From positions 278,523,242 to 278,587,241 of the forward strand of contig OY294067.1 of assembly GCA_958510875.1 (NCBI GenBank): a stretch of DNA of 64,000 bases. Direction: 5' to 3'. Source of the DNA: Endomychus coccineus (Eukaryota > Arthropoda > Insecta > Coleoptera > Endomychidae). Positions within the stretch are counted from its first letter, which is position 1; each line of letters opens with the position of its first letter. A program made the translations under genes and the position numbers. The notes below the pieces were generated by a model that was not told the origin of the DNA, did no database searches, and was given only the letters and a program-made list of their open reading frames with translations. Shown here piece by piece: positions 1-11,158 of this stretch.

Positions 1-253
1 ATCGTTCTATCCATAAGAGTACATGTTACTGTAATCTATCATATTATGTTGTTTTAAAAAAAAAATTGCAATATTTTGATACAGAAAACTTCTTTAGTGC
101 TTTGTTTTTTAGTTGTGATTAGTTGTTGGCTTTTTACTTTCATTTTATCAAATGGTATTGTGTAATAACTCTTCGATGACAATAAGGTTATAACAGTGAA
201 GTGTGTGATTAATTAGTCTTCTTGGATACTTTTAATAAATCTAAGATATAACA

Positions 254-703
254 ATGGTGAAATCGTGTTCCGCATTTGGAAGTACAAATCGGTATCAAAA
301 AGGAGGACCTAGTTTTCACTGGTATTTACAAGTTTTGTAGATACTGGATAGTGGTAGTAGATACTTCATTCACAATAATGTAATTAAAACGTAGACGTTA
401 GAAGTATAATTATTCACAATCGAAAATAGAAACTAATAGTGTAATAATTACTGTTCATTTCAGTTTTCCTTCAGATGAAAATTCAAACAAAAATGGGTAA
501 TAGCAATGAAGAGAAAAAACTTCTTGCCCAACAAGAATTATCATCTTTGTAGTGAACACTTTACAGAAAATGATTTCGTGTATTCATTTGGAAAGAAATC
601 AGTAAAAGACCGTGTAGTTCCTCCTAGTATTTTAAATTTTCCTGCGAATGTCTTTAAACGTAAGGTGAAACCCAGAGAGTCTAGAAATCGGTTAACAATA
701 TGA
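254..703 (+). CDS. THAP zinc-finger domain fragment, two exons
   Basis: Exon 1 is 254..321, beginning MVKSCSAFG, with donor GTATTT at 322. Exon 2 is 464..703 after the acceptor TTTCAG. Joined in phase they give FHCFPSDE and then a WVIAMKRKNF...CSEHF block and a late VPPSILNFP, the order of a THAP DNA-binding domain (C2CH zinc module, conserved W, closing AVPxxF-like segment). THAP domains bind DNA in host regulators and in P-element-type transposases. Oddity: the second zinc cysteine of the usual C-x4-C is serine here (C-SAFG-S), so the zinc site looks damaged. The reading ends about 20 residues after the domain with no effector region in sight. It could be an old P-element head or a broken host THAP gene. 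The splice sites are inferred. Confidence 0.6.
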
Positions 704-1629
704 ATTTATCATAATTTCTAGATGGGTATGTGTTGTGATTATTATGTTTTTACTACTTATGATGCAAACATTATTTGTTGTGAGGGCACCTCATTTAGGA
801 TCAATGAAGAACAACCTGTAGATGAACCAGAAAGTTGATTGATTATATACTTAGTAGATTTATAACATTTTGATACCATCTTTTTTGTCCTATACCGTCA
901 TGCCCTAACATGAATATAATTTTTCAAATTTCAAAGCATATTATTGAGCAAAAAATAGTAATCAAATACTTGACTACAAGGAATCGTAAAATAAAGCAAA
1001 GGTTAAAAAAATCTGAAAAATTTATTGAAACATGTGAAGGATAGGCAGGACATTTCAGAACAATGTTTACATTTATTCCCGAAGAATTTGTATTTTTAAC
1101 AGTAACCGTACCTAATATTATATAATAATGTTCCTCTCTTGGTAAAATTTAAGTTTAAAATTAAGGTGACCTATAATCCAATTTGTAACTATAAACATTA
1201 ATGCTGTGAACTAATTTGTATCACTTTTATTTTCTTTAGTAATTGGAATATTTTGCTAATGTTTATTATTATAACACAAAAGGTAAGCTAGCGATTTGGC
1301 ATCTGCGACTAGCCACAATACCAAAAGTTCACCACTCAACAACAATAACTGTTCATTTACGTAATTTCCAGTTCTTGTTCTTTATATTTAGCATCTTGGA
1401 GCACAATCGGATTCAATCTCTGGCTCAAGAAAAATCCAGGTATGGGTTATATGATAGCAGAATTAGATTAATAATTTTGATAAATAACATATTTCTTTTT
1501 TTTTTCGAACCACTCCAAGAAATAGCTATATTATTTCTGTGTAATTATTTGAGCATTTTGATATTTATAGATATATTTCTTCTATAGCTTCCTTAATTTT
1601 GAAATCTTCACGACATTATGAAAGATGTT
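704..1629. other. No gene seen
   Basis: AT-rich DNA after the THAP exon. A short acidic-ending reading near 780..838 could be a decayed tail of the THAP protein, but nothing supports it. No other coding or repeat structure was recognised. Confidence 0.4.
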
Positions 1630-1673
1630 GTTTTATTTATTAGGTCATGCATACATGACCTAATAAATAAAAC
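1630..1673. repeat. Perfect 20-bp inverted repeat (hairpin)
   Basis: The arms 1630..1649 and 1654..1673 are exact reverse complements, separated by the 4-base loop CATA. The sequence is palindromic around TAGGTCATG/CATGACCTA. It resembles the end-to-end junction of a very short inverted-repeat element or a MITE remnant. No coding context. Confidence 0.75.
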
Positions 1674-2992
1674 AGCATCATTACCATAGTAATGATTCTA
1701 TAGTTGAACATATGTATTAATTAATAATTGAAGCTGTTGATAACTAAATATGTCATTTAACGTGGGGTAGAGTAAGTTCAGTTAATTACATACTAACGTT
1801 TTCCATTGATGAAATACAGAATAAGTTGCATATCGGTGCTCCATGGAAATATGACTAAATTCAAAATGAGCGATATTTAATTCTATATCTTTAATGTAAT
1901 TTTGTACATAATACTATTAAGTATTGTTGCTGAATCATAAAAACCGATCAAATAGGATTATAATTTGATAATTCATGAAATTCGTGAAGTGCTCCATATA
2001 AAACAATGTAAATTATGCACGTTCTTGCCACTTGTCACGTGGTCAGAATGATCTTCATCTCTGTCTAATACCAGGCTGAAATAGGTCTTCTGTCTCTCTT
2101 ACGTGTTGGAGTCATCGACTGAACAGAGGTTTGTATACTATGCGCTATCCATGTATGTATATATAATATCTATGGGTGCCACCCGGGCCAGTTGCCCCCC
2201 GTAGATCCGGCGCTGATTGACATGCCGCTAATAAGGAACAACCTGTATATGATAAACGTAGAATAAGAGTAGAGTATTCTAGATTGAAGTATTCATAACC
2301 TTTTTCTCGTAACCTTGAAGACCTCGTATATTCATTATACTAACCTTACCAATATACAATCGCGTAGAGCCGAAGATTATGCGTTTAGCCTCAGAATATG
2401 CATCGTCGATCGTAGTAACATCATCATTATTGATAAATATTTCCAGTTATAATTCGCTTTGGTGGTTACGATGAGTCATTATATTCCTGTGTTAAATAAA
2501 ACTACGGAACTACCGCAAACGTGTGGTGTTGCTTTCACCGAATGTTTGTTGACTAATGACTACTAGTTACCGTGAGTGTTTCTGTTAAAGAGTGCGAATG
2601 TTTGAAATTCCCGTTATCTGTCAGCAAGAGGAGAGTTTAAGTTATCAATCGGTCCCTTATTACTTCATTAGGCACGTGACGTTCACTACAGGTATGGTAT
2701 AAGTGTATAACGTACTTCTGCTTTTAAAATGATAATTGAAGGTTTTTACTGTGCATAATTACCTACCTACATTAGTTTCAAGCATGACTCAAATTTCCCA
2801 TTATCCCAAACAATAATAATAATTTTCATTATATGTTCAAACTTCACCATAAATTACTCTGCTTAGTATCGATTCGTTGTTCCATCGGGTCAATTTGTTA
2901 TTTCATTCTAATATCCACTAATTTAAAACTGGTAAGCGGCTTAACCGATTTTATTCATAATTATATAAAAATCCTTATTTGCTGTTGAAACG
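1674..2992. other. No gene seen; one GC-rich block
   Basis: Mostly AT-rich. A GC-rich block at about 2173..2222 (CCACCCGGGCCAGTTG followed by a C-run and GATCCGG) stands out and looks like a piece of an old repeat, but no family could be assigned. Confidence 0.3.
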
Positions 2993-3207
2993 TGTAAAGA
3001 TATTAGTGATACTTTAAAACAAGGCAATTCTAATGCAAATATTTTGTTTTATTTTAAAGATACTGATGTGTAAATTTGTTTTAACGAAGAAGATGAAATA
3101 AAAACGTTAGGACTTTCATACAATTGTAATCTAGATATTTTGACGTATAGTGTGGAAAAAAACCGAAATTTCGCAGCTAAACGTAAAATTCTGTCATTAG
3201 GGTTTCT
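2993..3207 (+). pseudogene. BEL/Pao-like reverse transcriptase remnant
   Basis: One frame with a single internal stop reads CKDISDTLKQGNSNANILF and then EIKTLGLSYNCNLDILTYSV, later AAKRKILSLGFL. This follows the order seen in BEL/Pao polyproteins after the catalytic RT motifs: (I)KTLGL-x-W, a D-x-x-x-Y stretch, then TKRxxLSxxxxxFDPLG. About 70 residues remain. It is cut off at its 3' side at about 3208, exactly where a LINE 3' end on the opposite strand begins, so the LINE probably inserted into it. Recognition is by motif order only. Confidence 0.45.
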
Positions 3208-3855
3208 TTTTGCGTAGAGGAGGGGAAATCTTGCATAGACGCCTCGGGAGCCCCTTCCCCCGGTTGTGCCGGATTCTTACCGACTAAAACCCTTCCCCCG
3301 TGAGGTTGGTTCTCCTTCCCAGAGAGAGCCCCACTGCACTGCGGTCATTAGTGTCCTATTGCGCCCTCACATATTGCTATCTACTCATCATTATACACCG
3401 GGTATTCTATGAAATTCAGTAGCCTGATATAGGGGATACTTCTGATTTCCTTGGGTGTAGCTTTATCGTCTTCGAGGTATGCGAAAAACCGCGTATGCCG
3501 TTCCATTCACTGACACAGCACATGCATAGGTGTCTTTGTTTCCACGCCGCAACCCCAGCATGGGGGCTGATCTTACCAGACCCATCGTTCAGAGATGTTG
3601 CATGGGGCGTGTCCGGCGAGGAATGCAACAAGATTCCGTATCTTTTATCAGTTGAACGTCAGCAGATTTTTCAATCATTGCTGCTGGAGATCTCCAATCA
3701 GTCACTTGGAGTGCGACATACGGGGCAGTTCCCTCCAGTAGGCAAATTGCTCTATCTCCAGCAATTTTTGGATTACAGATTTCGCTGTTGCATGAGAAAT
3801 GCCACAGGTTATCTCTGATCCAATCAGTGGTTGTTCCGCCCCCGCGATCGTTTGA
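3208..3855 (-). pseudogene. Non-LTR retrotransposon (LINE) 3' end: RNase H tail and zinc knuckle
   Basis: On the minus strand, in pieces broken by stops and frame changes, the readings run: PLIGSEITCGIS (end of an RNase H domain), AKSVIQKLL, YWRELPRMSHSK, LVAFLAGHAP, then CWGCGVETKTPMHVLC, which is the C-x2-C...H-x4-C zinc knuckle at the C-terminus of I/R1/Jockey-group LINEs that encode RNase H. A PKEIRSIPYIRLLNFIE tail follows, as in this group. Downstream on minus is a GC-rich 3' UTR ending in a short A-run (complement near 3208..3213). It is 5'-truncated, as usual for LINE copies, and not functional. Confidence 0.7.
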
Positions 3856-3950
3856 AATTTACAAATTTGGAATGCAATATATAGAAATGAATCAAACCAT
3901 ACACCATACACCGATTCTATAACATTATGGTTCCATAAGAATAACTACAA

Positions 3951-4330
3951 CTAGGTACCTTGAATTATTTCAAACATAGCCCCCTCGAATTCCTTGATAA
4001 TAGGATGTTTATTAACAATGAGTTCAATGTATAAACCGGAAAGCAATTTAATAAATTCCGATTTATCTCCAGCTGAGGGTACACCTTGTTTGCCTTATCA
4101 ACCCCAAATAGTACTAGGTACCTTGAATTAATTCAAACATAGCCCCCTCGTAATTCCTTGATAATAGGATGTTTATTAACAATGAGTTAATAATATATAA
4201 ACGAAAAAGTAATTTATTAAATTCCGATTTATCTCCAGCTGAGGGTAACCCCTTGTTTGCCTCATTAACCCAAAATAGTATTTAAACATGTATATTTTGT
4301 TTTCTAATTTAGTTTACTCTGGTCCGTAGT
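3951..4330 (+). repeat. Penelope-like element tail, duplicated in tandem
   Basis: Two ~163-bp units start at 3951 and 4114 with ACTAGGTACCTTGAATTA and both contain GATTTATCTCCAGCTGAGGG. The same words flank GIY-YIG coding remnants at 26740..26815 and recur at 20765 and 27195, so this is the 3' tail (pseudo-LTR region) of one Penelope-like family. After the second unit the sequence continues with AATTTAGTTTACTCTGG, the start of the family's hammerhead-like region, here truncated. Confidence 0.55.
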
Positions 4331-5374
4331 ACTTTAATAGTACTTATAGTGCATTAGGATGACTATTTCGTGCTTATTACATGTGAATAAAAATAGACTT
4401 GGCAATGTCAGTGTCATGACATATTGTACAATTTTCCTCGAATTTTGCTGTTTCTAATCACTTGCAATATATTTGTCAACTGTTTCCGCCGAAATCAGAT
4501 AGTGTTCCGAAATAAACCGTAGCTACATTTAACAAAGTAACCACGTTTCTGTTTATATTATATATATATATTCATAAATATATGTGTCAATGTGTATTTT
4601 GTATGAATCTTGCTGATAGTTAACCTCACTGGCAAATCAATGACCTGCAATCTTGTCTGATCAAACACATAAGACATATATTGTGGGACTACTTCCGAAT
4701 CCTTAACACTGAAATAACATCTTGGTAAGCTATTTTACACCTCGAAAATGACACAACCTATACGATTTATTTTCTGACCAATGATATCAGGGTCAATGTC
4801 AATGGAAATACTGTATGGGGGCGGGGAGGATAGTGCATGTTGATCAGAAATACTCACTCGTTTCTACTCTCGTTATTGTCAATTGTCAAATGTAATGCAA
4901 TGAAACTTCCACATTCAGTAAATGAAATGAAACTTGCACTTCTTTAGATATATATACACTATATCACAAATATGTTGAAGAACAATAGATTAATCAAATC
5001 TCGTATTTTTGGAATTGACTTTCGTGATTTCTTATTGAGCCATGAAAGCGAATATTCCATCGACTTCTTCCTTGTTTCTAAGAATTGATGTTAAACGAAT
5101 TTTTTTTTCAACAATTGTTGGTGCTTGAGATTTCAATAGATGTTGATACAACCTTGATATATAATTGAAAATATTGAAGAAGTAAAGCGAATTATATTGC
5201 TTTCTAACTTATAAATAAGTTAAAAATGAATTTACGCATTCTTAATGCCGAAACTATTCAATAGTGCTTTTTAATAAGAATGTAATTGAGTTCAAGATTA
5301 GAAAAAAATTATCTTCAACTAATAATTGCCCATATTACAATCAAAACTAGAAATGTGTTGCCGCTTAGAGAAAG
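4331..5374. other. No gene seen
   Basis: AT-rich non-coding DNA with a short (TA)n run at about 4560. No supported feature. Confidence 0.4.
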
Positions 5375-6140
5375 AATAGATAAATAGTGTATGTGGCAAA
5401 GTTACTGTTCGCAAATCATTTGATTTTGTTACTGATTTTAATGTAATTGTTCCATGTTATATAAGATATAAGATGAATTATTTATTTCATCATGTTTAGA
5501 CACAACTGAATGATATTCAAATCAAATACTGATGTTTTCAAGAAAATGTAAAAAACAAATTTTCCGCTGCTTGGAATCGAACCCGAGTGAGAGGCAGATA
5601 TCTTTGCACTTAGACCACAATGCCTATATTATACTAAATGTTGAAGGACGGTGTGAATTTGAATATACTTCAATAATTGTTTTTGTTGTTGTTGTTGTTG
5701 AACGATTTTGTTGAAATTTGGGTGAAAGCAGTTTTAAATCAACTTAAATTTACTGTGAAGTTTTGAACCGATTCAATGTATACTATGAGAGTCACGATTT
5801 TTTCAATTTTCAACCTTTCCCAAAAGGGTGTGTTTATCACACGATTTCCCTGAAAAACATTAGGGTTTGTCACTGAACAGCAGTTTTTGTCAAAATCTGA
5901 ATATGATAGGCCTGAAAAATACTATAGTGCAAGAGTTTTTGCTCTAGGACTTTTTAACGATTTTGGAAATAGCTCGAGCTCTTCCCACTTGGTCTCTAAG
6001 AGTATAATAAGCACAGTTTTTTTGTCAAACAGACAGATAGGTAAAGATTCAAATATTCTAAAACAGTTGCAATTAACGGTTCCTACAAATTTTATTGAAA
6101 AAGTAAAAAAGTCGTTCTGCCGACCGACCTCGTACAAATA
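5375..6140 (-). mobile_element. Repeat with embedded tRNA-Glu-like segment, copy 1
   Basis: Read on minus, this matches 19350..20125 on plus in the same order: a body containing CAGTAAATTTAAG, then a tRNA-like block, then an A/T-rich tail with AGTTGTGT. The outer word GAATAGATAAATAGTG occurs on the + strand at the left of both copies (5375 and 19355), as expected if the full element has inverted termini. No protein is encoded. A third, partial copy of the body lies at 53375..53540. Confidence 0.55.
5564..5624 (-). repeat. tRNA-Glu-like segment (pol III box B) inside the repeat
   Basis: On minus it reads TGGTCTAAGTGCAAAGATA (box A-like), then CTCTCAC around the anticodon, then GGGTTCGATTCC (box B). 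This matches the order of a tRNA-Glu with a CTC anticodon. The acceptor stem does not close, so it is a tRNA-derived repeat and not a tRNA gene. A (GTT)n run lies just beside it near 5684. Confidence 0.6.
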
Positions 6141-7770
6141 GAAGGTTATTTAATGAATGTTTCCATTACATAAATTAGTATCAATGGGTGGCTCTACCTT
6201 CACCTTCAATTACCATAATAATGAACTATTTGTGTATAATTGATCATGACGAATACTTTACGTCATTGGAATACAATTCGTTCTTATTAATAGATCAATT
6301 GATGGTCAAGTATACACATTTTTGTTATGATACCGGCGGAATTAAGCTGCAAAAACAAAAAATGCAATGAAAGGCGCGCTTTGGAAGTTATAATCCTTTC
6401 TATGAGCATTTAATACTATGAGTTTCATTTTATTCGATTTCCAATTTTGTTTATGTCATAGACGGGCACATTTTAAGATCACGGTTTATATATTGGATGA
6501 TACATTTGGTTCAAAAGAAGACATTCAATGAGAAAAACTAGCTGACGTAGAAAGAAAATTACGACTGAAATAAGTACATTTTTAGGGGGCAATTCAATCG
6601 GACTATACCGCCTTCCACTTGGTTTGAAAGAAGGGATTGGAAGAAAAAACTCGAATAACATCCGAAAATAAAACTAAAAGTAGTATAAATATTAAGCTCA
6701 TTTTATTAAGGAACTATTTCAAGTTAAAACGAAGATATTTCACTACTTCACTCTCACATTGCAAATAAAATTAATTGTTAAAAATTAAGTAAATAAATTT
6801 CACGAAGAATCCCAGAAGCAATAATTATAAAATTATAATTGTTTTACCAATACATTATTCCTTAGAAAAAATAAATGTAACAGATCGATCCTGCAAAGTA
6901 TGTATTTTCAATATTTAAAAGAAAGAATCGTGTTATCTTCATTTACATGTTAAACACGATTAACTCCAGATATTTATCCAAATTAAATGTCTGCTATGGA
7001 GTATAGCTAACGATATAGATAATTAAATTGTGAACATATCTTTGCATCAATAAATTATTTCTGTCTCAATCATCGTAAGTAATGTTAGAAAGGCACTTTC
7101 AAGGCAATAAAAATTTATTCAAACTCTTGCAATCTAGGACATGCACTAAAGTATCAAATTAAATTTTATGAGATACTTGCAGACTTCAACTCTCATTAAG
7201 GAGACGTCTAATTGCCCATTACATGTTTGGGATTAATTTTAAGAAAGGTATTGTGGGAAGATTATTAAAATATTTCAAATATGTATGTATTATAACAAGT
7301 ATCAACTCAATCATTGAATTCAACAATAAAAAGTGCCACAAACGGGAATACTTTTTATAAGGAGTTGCATCAAATCAATAATAATATGTATAATAAAATA
7401 AGCATTAGGTTTGGGTACAAACTTTTAGAAATATTGTAGAAGAAGTGCAAAATATCTCTCCTGGTTTTCTTCTTAGCTTTGGTGAACTTATAATATTCAA
7501 TTTCTTCATAAATAATTTTACAAAGGTTCAAAAACAATTTGACTGGTTTTATTCCCTCTAATCTCTCACATCGATGAATCAACGGGTCTACCAACTTTAT
7601 CTTATAAAACCATTAACATTCGATACAGTTGAATATATGTATCTGAGAATATACAATACAGTATTTGTTAGTAACATTGCAATCAAAAGAAGTCGGTGAT
7701 AAACAGTACGAATTAACAAAGATAATAAAGAAGAAATACCTTTTCAGTATTTTCGAAACTGTATCAATGT
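6141..7770. other. No gene seen
   Basis: AT-rich DNA. Several short open frames have biased low-complexity content and no recognisable motif. Confidence 0.4.
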
Positions 7771-8370
7771 ACAGATTGAGTTAAATCAGCGATGTATAGT
7801 GATTTAGTAAGTGCGAGCGAGATTCGACAAAGATGGGGATAAATAGGCGTCTTGTGAGTTAAGCGAGCCACTCGCATTATATTGAAGGAGAACCAGGTAA
7901 AGCGCTATAGGTTGTATTTAAGAATATGCGATTCGCGAAACCGACTTACGACTCGCGATAGAAGCACGGTTATACGTCAATTCAATTCTAGCATCAACTG
8001 TAGATAATTATTTTATGCTTACTACTACTACAAACAAAATTATCAGTATGCAACATGTATAATTTCAAGATTGGGCTGTTCTTTACTTGCTTTGTTGGAA
8101 ATTCTGTATGTTACAAATGGACACTACACAGAATAATACACTGTAGAAAAATTCCAAAATGAACCTTTATCATAAAAATAAAAGAAAAAACAACATGTTT
8201 CGCCACGAAGTGGTTTCTTCAGGTGAATAATGGTACAACGTGTATAATGATGGTCTAGCTAGACGTCCGGCAGGCGCGATATGGATAGAACGCCCATTCA
8301 TCCCCATCTTTGTCAAATCTCGCTCGCACTTATTAAATCACTCTACATCGCTAATTTAGACTCAATCTAT
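7771..8370. mobile_element. Inverted-repeat MITE, about 600 bp
   Basis: The arms 7771..7850 and 8290..8370 are imperfect reverse complements. Both carry GCGATGTA, GTGCGAGCGAGATT and GACAAAGATGGGGAT in inverted orientation. There is no transposase. The interior contains a Penelope-type hammerhead-like motif on minus at about 8190..8222, so a retroelement tail lies inside the MITE. Exact outer ends and target duplication are unclear. Confidence 0.65.
8190..8222 (-). other. Hammerhead-like motif in a Penelope-type tail
   Basis: On minus: CTGAAGA, a stem CCAC-TTC-GTGG, C, then GAAAC and ATGTT. CUGANGA and GAAA are the hammerhead core boxes. A matching helix I was not found, so catalytic folding is doubtful. 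It shows the same layout as the better motifs at 34441 and 59476. Confidence 0.35.
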
Positions 8371-8524
8371 AGTATATACTATTGAAAAAGTTGTGTATAG
8401 CCACGGCAATTTCTTCCATAATTCGCATATTATAAACTTTAGAAAAAAGTTCCAAATAAAGAGTTGAATGCATCATGAGACCACTTCATAAGTTTGAATG
8501 GAACATCATTATCTTGAATAGTAG

Positions 8525-8640
8525 ATAGCGCGGATAGCTAATCTTGAAAAATCTTGGCTTCCGGATGGATTCCGCGTCACAATAGCTCGACTTGATGCCT
8601 ACATTTCGCCAACTATTATAGGTGGCATCTTCAGGGCAGG
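8525..8640 (-). repeat. Second Penelope-type tail fragment with hammerhead-like core
   Basis: On minus 8604..8634: CTGAAGA, then GCC ... GGC and GAAA. The + strand flank GCGGATAGCT...CTTGGCTTC at about 8529..8563 recurs at 29572..29610, so both are pieces of one repeat family. Helices are short; function not claimed. Confidence 0.35.
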
Positions 8641-9489
8641 CTTGAGGCTTGAACTGAAAAAAAAATTTCGTTTTGGAACATCATTGTTCTGGCAAATCGT
8701 CTTATCATTTTCACTGCCACTGAAATGTGTATAAACCTCGGAGATGTAAATACTGTAACCTACATTGGACAAATTTCAAACACGAATAACTTATTTTTTT
8801 CAAATAGAACGACCCATATTAAGTCCCTTCGTTGAATGTAAAATTGAAATTGTCTTTCGACTGATATAAAGTTGTTCGTATAGTTTTTTTTGTAAATTTC
8901 GATTATTTCTTGATTCTCATTTATAATGTGTATACAACAGCATTCAAATAACTTGAAAATAATAAACTTGCCATCCTGTTATTTTAAAAAGCTTCTAATA
9001 CGGTTCTGTGCAAATAACACTTTGCACCATTTAACCACTATTACGTGATGGCGTGATCGGTATTAAATATTTAGCGAAAGCATATCTCGCCTATTTGTAG
9101 GCTATTCTTATAGTAAATAGATAATCCATATGATATGATATATATTATTTAAAATAATAATGAACTTAAACATTATAATTATTTGAAAAAATATGCATAC
9201 ATATGTGATAATGTGCATCAACTAGCGAAAATATGCAAAAAAGTCCCATAAATCAAAAATATGCATTTTATACCCAATAAAAACCATGCCAATTGCATAT
9301 TTTTAGTCAGTTCGTGTAGATATATTTACTAAAATAAGTTGCATACCCGCAAACAAAATTTGCAAATGCACATAAAATTCTCAGCCTTATAACAACCGTT
9401 ACATATCTTATAGTGATTTTATCTTTATAATCATTAGTGGAAACCGATGTCGCCTATAATATCCAGGCTAGTCTCAATTCAATTAAAAC
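8641..9489. other. No gene seen
   Basis: AT-rich, with many homopolymer runs. Nothing recognised. Confidence 0.4.
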
Positions 9490-9494
9490 TGTAA

Positions 9495-9710
9495 TTAATT
9501 ATCGATTGACTGATTGATTGATTTAATTTTGCAAATCGGACATGTTAGGAACACGGCACTGTTAGGAACAGCGCGGGGTAGTTCCACAGTCGATCCGGGG
9601 AGATCCCTCGATGTGTGATATCGGGGTACTGCAAGAAAAGCACTAGGAGGGCAACAGGGGCATGGGCCATGGGCATTATACGTTAGGCGTAGCCGAATAA
9701 TAGTCACTTA
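9495..9710 (-). repeat. LINE-like 3' repeat with (AATC)n tail, copy 1 of 3
   Basis: On minus it contains CATCGAGGGATCTCCCCGG and then GACTGTGG, and ends in a run of AATC units (complement of GATTGATTGATT at 9511..9525). Related segments on plus lie at 17205..17290 and 22418..22490 (GGGATCTCCCCGGA). The simple repeat at the end suggests a LINE-mobilised 3' UTR. No coding motif was recognised. Confidence 0.4.
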
Positions 9711-10043
9711 TATTGATGAGTGATTTAGAGATTTCATATATCGTCTGCTTACTTGCAAAACCATCAAAGTCTCTTTTTGAAACCTTTTCAGGAGGAAGTA
9801 AAAACAATAAAAAGTTTATTTTATCAATTCTAGTAAGGTAAAGCTTAAGTTTATTAATAGGACAAATAAATTTATTATTTTCACATGAAAATCTGTTAAA
9901 CATACTTTTTATGGAACGTAGGAGATTTTTACAGCAAAATCTTAACTAAAATGGAACGTTTTATTTGTTTTTGTTAACATGGTTTCTGATAAAATAAAGA
10001 CAAATAAAAGCTAGCTAGCTTCATTGTCAATTACCAACTTTTC
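9711..10043. other. No gene seen
   Basis: AT-rich, no supported feature. Confidence 0.35.
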
Positions 10044-10671
10044 TTGCTTCAGTCTTTCACACACCTTTATACAGGCTCTCCTTTTTGTCGCTTCTTTTGT
10101 TTTATTCTTTGCTCCACCACAGCCTTTCGGGTTTTCTCGTTCGTTCGGGACTCTCAATTGCATTCAGATCTTTTGCCTCTGAAACCACTGAATCTATCGA
10201 TGCGCTGCCTTCAAGATGTTCACTTGGTTTATATTCTTCATAATCGCTATTTTCTATTTGTCTTGACTATTGTTTAGTCTTATCTAACTTATTACTTTCA
10301 ATATTATCTGTAGATCCTAACGATTTCTTGGCTATTATTTCTGTACGTGAACTTTCCATTTCTTCTTTTATATTCGGATCTTCTTTTTCTCCTTATATTG
10401 CACATTGTTCCATTAAATGTTTCAATGTTGATTTTTCTTAAATTGTGCTATCTAAACGCAATAAGCCAAAATAGCTTTCACGATCTCCAAGTTCATACAG
10501 GACGCTGTATGCTGCGTTTATCTCTTCTCTCAATTCAGCTAAGCCTTGATCTTTGGTCGGTAACAAAATTCTCTTTATTTTTCTGACTACCAAGTCTGTT
10601 GTTAAAGATCCATCTTTCTGGAGTACCATGCTAATAATAACTCTACCCCTTGATACTCCAGGTGGTTGCAA
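10044..10671 (-). pseudogene. Unrecognised broken reading frame, split by Copia
   Basis: On minus, from the Copia target site, one frame reads LQPPGVSRGRVIISMVL, KIKRILLPTKDQGLAEL, INAAYSVLYELGDRESY for about 75 residues. After a stop, it continues in the same frame with K/E/S-rich text (EGSASIDSVVSEAKDL, QRIKQKKRQ) interrupted by more stops. It is coding-like but I do not recognise the family. On the other side of the Copia element (15636 onward) the minus strand shows CTCTCTCAAG, a possible splice acceptor just upstream of the target site, so Copia may have landed in an exon. It could be a decayed host gene or another transposon's protein. Confidence 0.35.
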
Positions 10672-10932
10672 TATTAGTATTATAGGATAGGAAGATGTGA
10701 AATAACACCCAGTATGTACTTCACTGTATTTTATTATTGAAAATTAGGAATGCATAGAGTCTGTTACATCCGTTACAGTCAATAGTTCGTATATTACTAA
10801 TTAAGTATATTATACATATACAAAACAGACTTAACTCTTTCTATAAATAGAAAGGGTCGATACCTGCTGAGAGGGTTGGATGTTAAGTTAAACAAACGAT
10901 TAAGTTCTGCGTAATATTCTAAGAATCCAACA
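10672..10932 (-). repeat. Copia 3' LTR
   Basis: 261 bp. On minus it starts TGTTGGATTCTT and ends TACTAATA. It contains 11 bases (near 10755) absent from the other LTR, otherwise almost identical. Confidence 0.9.
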
Positions 10933-10942
10933 GCCCCCCTCA
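10933..10942 (-). other. Copia polypurine tract
   Basis: On minus TGAGGGGGGC directly precedes the 3' LTR. It would prime plus-strand DNA synthesis. Confidence 0.75.
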
Positions 10943-11158
10943 AGAATTGAATCGTTTTACTGAAACTTTGATATAATTGTAAAGTTTGGATGATACAGTA
11001 CTCATTGAATTCATTATCTAGCTATCCAGTTATATAGTTATCTAGGGGAGTATATTAACAATGAGAATGGTCCAACATTTGTTGCGTAGAGTTGGGGAAA
11101 ACCCTAGAAAAACCCAACCAGACCAAACAATTTGACAAATAATAATTCGATCTTTATC

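Noticed and set aside
5684..5700. (GTT)n run as a functional element
   Set aside because: Simple microsatellite within a repeat; no further signal.
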